Assembly: GCA_030248295.1 (NCBI GenBank)
Contig: JASANH010000072.1
Location: 186,001 to 250,000, forward strand
Direction of reading: 5' to 3'
Source of the DNA: Mesodorylaimus sp. YZB2_4
Taxonomy: Eukaryota; Nematoda; Enoplea; Dorylaimida; Dorylaimidae
Length of the DNA: 64,000 bases
The position numbers and the translations under genes are program-made. Below the pieces are notes generated by a model, which saw nothing but the letters and a program-made list of their open reading frames with translations, had not been told where the DNA came from and did not search any database. Numbering within the stretch: position 1 is the stretch's first letter; the number at the start of each line of letters is the position of its first letter. Below, piece by piece: positions 57,063 through 64,000 of the stretch.

Positions 57063-58310
57063 TAGCGTTGATACAGTTTTGGAAAAAAGATTCAGTTTCA
57101 GTTTCAGTTAAGTTAACTGAATCTCCGAATAGATTCAGTTTCAGTTACACTTAACTGGATCTCAAAAGATTCAGTTAAGTGAATTTAACTGAATGATTCA
57201 GTTTTTCCTTAAAAAGCATTTCGCATCAAGATGTGAACACTGGAAGAGAACAATCTCCACTTTTCTGTATTCAAATAACCACTCTTCCGCATTTCAGACT
57301 TTAAACAGCTCACAAGGGGCAGTAAAGACCGAAGTCAACACCAGAAAGTCCTTTACGAGCACAGCGATGCACGACCATGTCTGAACAGTCCACCCACCAA
57401 CAAATCCGCAGGCAGACCGAGTACCTGAACCTTGTAACCGTTCTATCTCTAATGCCATAGCTCATGATTGTAATTCCTTTTGGTCCAAAAGAAAGCTCTG
57501 CGCAAAATATTGAGCTCGTCAGGCCAACTACTTCGCAGAGATCAGCGGCCGAAGTCCTGCAAATTTTTGGAAACATCTCGCTTCGTCGGGTCTTCTGTGC
57601 AAAAAAATTCAGGACCAGAAGCCTGGAAGACGGAACCAAAGCCCATAACCGCGGGTTCGGAAGAGCCCTGCGAGTCTTTCCCAACTTTCTGTCGCCTCGC
57701 AACACACGAAAACACACGAAGAAACCCGCAAGATTTTAGCTGACAGCTGCTGACGACAACATGAAGTGAGCATGTCAATTTCAACTTACTGGCTGGTAAA
57801 GCTTTCTAAGATCAAGAAGATGTAACTTTAAAATGTTTGTAATAAAATGATTAAAACTGAAGAAACCCTTTTTCATAAACTGTAGCTACTTTTATTTTAT
57901 GATACTGCACCAACTGCTTTTCAACATGGACCTCGCCTAGCTTATAACTCTTTCACTCGGCGCTAGCCAGCAGGAAATGATGAAGCACTACAATATTCGA
58001 GAAGATTTTGCAACTTCTCTCTACATTTGGACCAAAATTCGAATGGATCGATTTTTTTAAGATAACTAGCGTTTCAAGAATAACAAAATACACCTCAAAC
58101 TCGCGATTAAGATGATGGACTAGCAATACGTCTAGCTGCGTTTCGTTTCTCTTTGAGATCTGCACGAAAATCCGCAAACAGATTACTAATTTTCGAAAGA
58201 GTTGTAACTCGAAAACTGAATTTTATTGATTCCAAAAAGATTCAGTTACAGTTAAATTCAGTTTTGGCGAGGAGATTCAGTTTCAGTTTGAGTTAACTGT
58301 AACAACGCTA
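57063..58310. mobile_element. hAT-like non-autonomous element 4 (1248 bp)
   Basis: The left end TAGCGTTGATACAGTT matches the complement of the right end, TAGCGTTGTTACAGTT (one difference). Both subterminal regions (57090-57205, 58200-58300) are built of GATTCAGTTTCAGTTAACTGAATC-like words (about 20-25 bases, partly palindromic). I could not find a clean 8-base target duplication (AGGCTAAG left, CTTGAGCC right), so one flank may have been altered. The interior has no transposase frame. 57318-57432 resembles 60031-60152. Confidence 0.75.
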
Positions 58311-58744
58311 CTTGAGCCAAGTTAAAAATTAAAAGAAATTTCTTACCACAAGCCAAATTAGCAGGTGGAAGAATTCTTGGTGGAGTAATTTATACATCTT
58401 TTCCTTACTGGTCGCAACAAAGCCAGTGTTTGACTAACGTTTTAGTTCGGCAGCTGTTGCCTCTAAATTCGGCAAAAAATTTAAAAAATATTGGCCAAAG
58501 AATCTTCCTTGGAAGTCAATATTTGTCTGACTTTGTCAAAGTGTCATCTTCTCACAATTTTTAAAACTTTGTACGTATCCTGATTTTGGTATAGTAAACC
58601 TGGCGCCATCAAAATTTATAACGAAATGCAAAATAGAGAGTACAGCCATCAGGAGTTAGATACTTGCTGCGACAGAATCCTCAAATAAGTGAATCCGTCA
58701 ATTTTCAACTTAGAGTATGCCCACGGTTTCCCAATATTTTTGAT

Positions 58745-58957
58745 CCATAATGGTCAAAAATTAACAAAAGACTTACACGTGGTGAGATAACCCACGAAGC
58801 TTTAGGGATCGCTTTGAGGCTGGAACCCTGAACCAGCCACCCCGGAAGGCTCAGCTTTAGTGACGCTGCTCAGTGCAAATGTGCCACGCCCACCAGGATT
58901 CGATCCCGCAAACTTTCGCTTGCGATCCCGATGTCGTACCACTGAGCTATCAGGGCC
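58745..58957 (-). repeat. tRNA-like SINE, family C
   Basis: On the minus strand the head carries a textbook A-box TAGCTCAGTGGT and B-box GGGATCGAATCCTGG, with an expanded anticodon/variable region. It is followed by a non-tRNA body (CACTGAGCAGCGTCAC, GGTTCAGGGTTCCAGCC). Only one copy is visible in the window, so SINE status rests on the composite structure. Confidence 0.6.
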
Positions 58958-60631
58958 ACGAAAAGAGAAAAACTAGCAGCTCACTCAAACTTGGTCGAGT
59001 GTAGAGTGCAGCCCCCCTTGCCTGAAGGAAGATCATCCCCCCTTGCTCTCACTGCACACTGCTTCACACGCTGACCAAGGCTGCGTGTTATCGCACGTGT
59101 GGCCTGACCAACCGAAATAACCAACTAGGCCGAAAGTTGGATTTCCACTGTTGAAAGAGTATTGGCGGAGGAACGCTGGATTGCTGTCACGAGCTTCACG
59201 GGTTCACTTTGACCAATCGGTATTGTAAATTAAGTCAAGACCCGCTTATTATCGTCCGACCCTAATCTCCAGTTACCTGCTATGAGTTTGGAAAACGAGT
59301 CTATTTCGCTGATATTTCGAGGAAATCAGCCGAGTTGTGTTCTACCACTCGCTAGAATCGCATTGTTCTGCATGGATGCTGAGATCAGCTAGTAGCTCTA
59401 TGCACGACTAGTCGTTCGTTTCGAATTTCGTTTTCTGATTGTAAGTTTTTTGGGTTGATTTCACTTGGCGAGGTGTCTTCATGCGAAACACGATTTTGGA
59501 ATTGCTCGACATGGAAATTCACGATCCAAGGCCAGCAATATTTTCAGTCCAGGACTGTCTTTCATGCTGTTCGGAACGGTTATCTGTATTTGCAGACAAG
59601 GTCACGTAATTGGTTACAGTATGGGACTGGATATTTTAGATGCACTGACTACAGGCAAAATACGCAATACGCAAACTTTCACGCATACTTTTTGGAGTAT
59701 GCAATTCGTTTATGACGTGTAATATATTGATGTGATGTTGTTGTTCGAGCAAACGTGACAGATCTTCTTCGCGCTCGTACCGGCGGGTTCAGGCTGATGT
59801 TACAAGCGAGCGGTCCAAGGTCTTTAATAGCCCAAGCCTGATAGAAAGGCTTATTCCTGCAGAGTATCGATCACTAAGACCCCGATTTCTTAACAACCCC
59901 TAGGCGTGTATGCCGCGCCTCCCAAGGGTGCCTGCAACTGCTCTGTGCAATGATACACTAGCCTGGCTGCTGGTCGAATGCACCCGGCCCTAAGATGCCT
60001 ACGCTGGCGAACAGTTCCACTGTCGATGGCGCAGTAAAGACTTCTGTCAACACCAGAGGATCCTTTACGAAGCACAACAAAGCACGACGATGTCTCAACC
60101 GTCCTAGCTCTTACCCACAGACAAATCCGCAGACAAACCAAGTACCTGCCCTGGAGTCAACTCCTGGACTCTTCCAGTATGAACCAAAGGAAACGACGAC
60201 CGCAGAGGCCCCTTGAGAGTATGATAATCGAAGTCCCTGGCGGGCGCCTGGCCTGCCCCACGATTCTGCCAATGGGGTGAACCACACGAAAGGGGTGGCT
60301 CCCCGCAAATTCAGAACAAAACAGATGGAAACCGAATCGAGCGGAAACAAGCAAGGGAGAGCCCCAATCTCTCCCGGCGGCCTGCTGTTATACCGCCCTG
60401 GCTCCTCCTCACCGAGCCAACTGCCCAAGCCACACCCCCAGGAATCTCAGGCGCCCCCAAGCGGCAATGGTCACAACAGACGCAATACGCATACGCATTC
60501 GAGAGACTTTGCGTATGCGCATTTAAATCAAGTAATTTTACTAACCGTAATGCAAAGTAACTTCGATATATGGGCCCTTTTTAAGGCCGTGGTCAACACA
60601 AAATTTGGACACACCAACGGGTCAAAAGTAC

Positions 60632-60790
60632 TGTAGTTTTGCAAGTTCCCACTACTAGTATTTCAGGAACCTTTTCAGACCCGTTCGACTCCAGGATTTT
60701 CTGAATTTGCCTCATGCATGCATAAAGACCTGCATTCCCACGTTTACATTCTGCGTAACTTCCAAGAATGTCAGATGAATTCCAAGATGT
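60632..60790 (-). repeat. Segment shared with hAT-like element 2
   Basis: GTTCGACTCCAGGATT, TCATGCATGCAT and ATTCTGCGTAACTTCC occur in this order here and, inverted, at 10800-10945. It may be a fragment of a related element or of a third repeat that inserted in both places. Confidence 0.65.
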
Positions 60791-61534
60791 GACTGACCCA
60801 ATTTTCTTTTTTTTTAATTTTTTTGGGTTTGGCCCTGTGCCGCCCCAGTTCCCCACGGGACTTTCCTGCCATTTTGTCAATAGCCGGCCAGCAGTCTTGA
60901 TACGATAAGCAAGGCCGTGAGGTGAACAGCTCTCACAGCAGTTACCTGTGATATAAGTGATTTGAATATCGCGCGCGCGTGTTATACGCACCGATTCTCG
61001 TATGATGTTTGAATATGATTCACGCGCAGAGTAGAGGAGGCATAGGAGCGGAGTGAAGGCAGGCGGCTGAGCGTTGGTTGAGACTTTGAGGTAAGCGGTC
61101 TGGTTGGCTCGGAGTACTTCAATGCGCAGTCTGAATACCAATACGCGTAAGATCGATAACGCGACATTAACTGGCGACGTCGACTCAAACTACGGCGAGG
61201 GCGAGGAGAGGATTCAAAATTCGGAAATTTCATATTTCGGCAGAATTGGATGATCTGTGCCCCTGCTGTGTGGTATTGATTAGCTTGTTTTCGCAAGTGG
61301 CTAAGGTTCAGTGATTAGGAAGCGACAATGGCGTTGCCTAATGACGAACAGACGGCCTTGCGGAATGCGATGCAGCGATTTGCATTTGAAAAGTTCGACA
61401 AGTCCAGAGAGTCATGGGATGATTATGTGTTCGCATTTGAGCAGCAGTGCCGAGCGAAAGGACTGTTTCATGGCAATCATCAGGACTATGCAAATGCGCG
61501 TCGGACTCTACTCTTAGCAACAGTTGGATCCGAG

Positions 61535-62602
61535 TAGTGTTGTTAAGCGTTAACGCTATTAACGATATTTAACGCGTTAACGACATCGTTTTTGGTTAAC
61601 GTTATTAACGGTAACGATAACGATATCTATTTTCAGAGAACGCGTTATAACGGTAACGGTATCTTTTTTGTGTCGAATAACGCGTTTTTTGTGCATACAC
61701 TACTACAGCGTTAAATTTAAAATTGGGGGGGGGGGGGGGGGGGGGGGATTGTTCTGCATCCGCGGACAGACAGTGTGAGTGATTATATGTATTTTTGTGT
61801 TTCGTCATTCGACGTCAGCGTGTCATTGGATGTCGCCTGATTGGTTATCAGAAATTTCTTCATTAAGAAATTTTCGATATTAATATCCAAAATAATGTCG
61901 AATTCGGGAGAAGGCAATAATACTGATGACAAAGACTGTATTAATATAACAGATCCAGTCACTTTATGTGTGAAATCCTGGGCTCGCCCTAGGACAGACT
62001 AGGGCTGACCAGAGGATGGCTCAAGCCACAGGAACCAACCCACGCAGTCCACGGACACTTATTGAGATCGTTTACTGTCCCACACCAATAAGGCCGTGTA
62101 GACTCACAATTCGGGGAGCAGCCGCACGTGTCGGCCGTCAAAGGGGTTCTGACGGACCTGAGCCCGCAGTGCTCACAGAGCAAGTTCGGACCAGGAACTC
62201 AAAACTAGTTCTCTAATGATGCCTGCAATCAGACCAGTCACTCGACCTACCTCGCTCTCGGTCTCGTGCTGGCCCTGAATTAGGAGAGGCTGTCCGGTTC
62301 CCTGAACAAGTGCACTCATAGGCCAGAGGGCATAGTACATGCCTATTACATGTGGCAGCACTTCTAATGAATATGCTCGTGTGACGTTGTTGTGATAACA
62401 CACGCATATATGCTTTTTCGACCCAAGTAAAATGCAGTAAGCTTGATGTCACGCTGGGTTGATAATAAAAATAACGATATTTAACGCGTTAACGATATTT
62501 TTTGGAACGCGTTAACGATTAACGGTAACGATATCTTTTTGGCAGGATATCGTTAACTGTAACGATAAACGATATCTTTTTTCGCTAACGATATCAACAC
62601 TA
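61535..62602. mobile_element. hAT-like non-autonomous element 5 (1068 bp) inside Gypsy gag
   Basis: Ends are TAGTGTTGTTAAGCG and the complement of CGATATCAACACTA. GATCCGAG flanks it on both sides (61527-61534 and 62603-62610), a perfect 8-base duplication, so the boundaries are exact. Subterminal arrays consist of TTAACGATATTTAACGCG words. The interior carries a 23-base G-run (61725-61747) and a BEL-type solo LTR (61971-62350). Without the LTR it is 684 bases plus one 4-base duplication. Confidence 0.92.
61971..62350 (-). mobile_element. BEL-type solo LTR nested in hAT-like element 5
   Basis: 380 bases. On the minus strand it reads TGTAATAGGCATG...AGGATTTCA (TG...CA ends). TGTG occurs directly on both sides (61967-61970, 62351-62354), a 4-base target duplication as expected for BEL/Pao-type elements. 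Family membership follows from the fusion of the same LTR start to BEL gag at 55865. No internal region is left, so it arose by recombination between two LTRs. Confidence 0.88.
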
Positions 62603-64000
62603 GATCCGAGCCATTGAAAGTGGTCAGAAACCATTTTCGTCCTGCGGATGTGAACACACAGACCTACAGTATGATAATGTGAAAACGGCATTGAGAAATT
62701 ACTACAAGCCGAAGGTAACTGTGTTTTCGGCCAGGCTCGATTTTATGAAACGCAATCGAGTAAATGGCGAGTCATTCGGTCAGTATGCTAATGCGCTTCG
62801 GGAATTAGCAGATGCTGCCAAGTATGGTGCGAATGTCATTGACTTTCAGCTACGGGATCGCTTCGCGGCGGGTATTCGTCACGAGAAAGTAGAAATTGAG
62901 ATCCGTCAAAAGTGGCCCACTGGACGTGAAGGGAACAACGACGTGACATTCGAGCAAGTAGTTAGCTTAGCGGAAGCTATCGAAAGAGCCAAAAATGAGT
63001 GCGCCAAAGGCCGAGTAGAAGATGTTTCGATTAAAAAGACGTCTTCTCGTCCAAAGCAGATGGAGTCTGGGCGGAAGTTGAGAAAGGATCAGTCATCGGC
63101 TGGTACTTGCGGACGATGTGGAGGTGCTAGACATAACGATGAGTCAAAGTGTCGAGCTGCCAATGCAACCTGCAACGAGTGTGGACAGCTGGGTCATTAT
63201 GCTCGTATGTGCCGTAGCGCCAAACATCCCCGGAATCGTGCTAGCAAGAAAAGCAAGTCAAAGCTGAAAAGAGTGTATGGCGATGAATCCGGCGATTCTG
63301 AATCAGAAGGCACGAGAGAGACCGATGATTCAACGGATGGTATGTCGGCTTACAAAGCGAGAAGGAAAATTGATGTTTCGTCTACGAAGGCAGTGGTCCG
63401 CACAAAGCTGAACGGTCGGCCAGTGACTATGGATTTCGATACGGGGGCGCTACAGTCCACGATTGGAAGTGAAACGTGGAAGGCTATTGGCAGCCCTCCT
63501 TTAAAGCCGACCAAGCCACTACATGTGTACGGAGGACCGCCATTGGAATTGCTGGTGGAGACGACTGTTGACGTGGAAGCTTTTGGACAGCTTCATGTGT
63601 TCAAAGTCGTCGTTGCGAACGTAGACGATGTGCCTTCATTCGGTTATGACTGGGCTTTAGCGTTCGGGCTTTTTGAGAAACTGAAAGGCCTGGGCATCAA
63701 ACAAGTACGAACCGAGGTGACTCAAAGCGAGGCGGTTGGTGCCATGAAGGCTATTTCAACATCGGCAGCAACCGTGAAGGCGAAGGCACTCATGGAAAAA
63801 TACAAACAGCTGTTTTCAGAAAAAGGAGGACTGATCAAAGAACACAAGGCCGTAATACGATTGCGAGAGGGAGCGATTCCAAAGCGATTTCGAGCCCGAC
63901 CAGTTCCATTTGCGCTGCGTAAGCGTGTGGAAAAGGAATTAGAACGTTTAGTAGAAGCGGATGTTTTGGAAAAGATAGATCCATCGATTACACCAGTCGA

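Larger units (their letters stand above)
58311..61310. other. Retroelement and SINE debris, no supported gene
   Basis: This holds a tRNA-like SINE (58745-58957), a segment shared with hAT-like element 4 (60031-60152), a segment shared with hAT-like element 2 (60632-60790, inverted) and presumably the 5' leader or LTR of the Gypsy element that starts at 61328. I could not define that LTR because its partner lies outside the window. Confidence 0.5.
61328..64000 (+). mobile_element. Gypsy-type retroelement, gag to start of RT, interrupted
   Basis: The gag starts at ATG 61328 (MALPNDEQTALRNAM) and runs to 61534, where hAT-like element 5 interrupts it. Gag resumes after the target copy (from 62611). 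A small out-of-frame insertion lies near 62665-62670, after which one frame is open from 62670 to the window edge. Visible parts are two CCHC-type knuckles near 63108-63212 (second CNECGQLGHYARMC), a protease with DFDTGALQSTIG, and the N-terminal reverse transcriptase segment (IPKRFRARPVPFALR). The order and motifs resemble the Gypsy group common in nematodes (K02A2.6-like). The element is broken twice and continues beyond the window. Confidence 0.85.

Noticed and set aside
57050-58320. 8-base target duplication for hAT-like element 4
   Set aside because: CTTGAAGG (57050-57057) and CTTGAGCC (58311-58318) look similar, but the left one is not adjacent to the element end, so it cannot be counted.
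58883-58957. Functional tRNA gene on the minus strand
   Set aside because: A- and B-boxes are good but the anticodon arm does not fold and a non-tRNA body follows.
59455-59722. 85-codon frames as a membrane protein gene
   Set aside because: Short, two overlapping frames, surrounded by repeat debris, no splice or homology support.
1-64000. CRISPR array or prokaryotic operon structure
   Set aside because: Genes have spliceosomal introns throughout. The only regular array (18331-19110) has no spacers and is a eukaryotic minisatellite.

Overview
The window is nuclear DNA of an invertebrate animal. Genes are split into many short exons with GT-AG introns, often only 50-60 bases, ending in T-rich acceptors such as TTTTCAG or TTTTTAG. 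Several genes have clear animal orthologues, and the intergenic DNA and larger introns are full of BEL/Pao-type LTR, Gypsy, hAT-like and tRNA-derived elements. This style suits a nematode or another small ecdysozoan, but I cannot fix the phylum. All gene models below were spliced by eye. For each one the exon phases add up to an open frame from ATG to stop.

Layout. 41-6070 (+) is an SCYL2-type pseudokinase. 6365-9004 (-) is a FAF2/UBXD8-type UBX protein, convergent with SCYL2. 9005-13266 is repeat-rich, with two hAT-like non-autonomous elements. 13267-13950 (+) is an orphan membrane protein. 14766-15931 (+) is an intracellular CAP protein (GAPR-1 type). 16308-21459 (+) is a USP36/USP42-type deubiquitinase with a 30-base minisatellite in one intron. 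22172-26662 (+) is a diverged succinyl-CoA ligase beta subunit (SUCLA2 type) that appears to have lost its nucleotide-binding motifs.

28397-52396 holds the most striking content: two tandem paralogues (gene A, 2276 aa; gene B, 2141 aa) encoding a receptor I do not recognise. Its order is signal peptide, C-type-lectin-like domain (CTLD) 1, Cys-rich linker, CTLD2, Ser/Thr linker, CTLD3, about 1100 residues of Ser/Thr-rich mucin, one thrombospondin type-1 repeat, then a class B/adhesion-like seven-helix membrane domain with a 17-residue tail. No GAIN/GPS module is visible. Two short basic islands are the clearest conserved points in the mucin and could be processing sites. A third copy (gene C, 53824-55864) is decayed: it has two in-frame stops and is cut off by a BEL/Pao-type retroelement.

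55865-64000 is a retroelement graveyard. It has a BEL/Pao gag fragment, a hAT-like element, tRNA-derived SINEs, and the 5' part of a Gypsy element that runs off the window edge. Inside the Gypsy gag lies a hAT-like element with a perfect 8-base target duplication, and inside that lies a BEL-type solo LTR, so three insertions are stacked. At least five hAT-like elements with TAG...CTA ends occur in the window, each with its own subterminal repeat word. An unnamed ~65-base module recurs about seven times.
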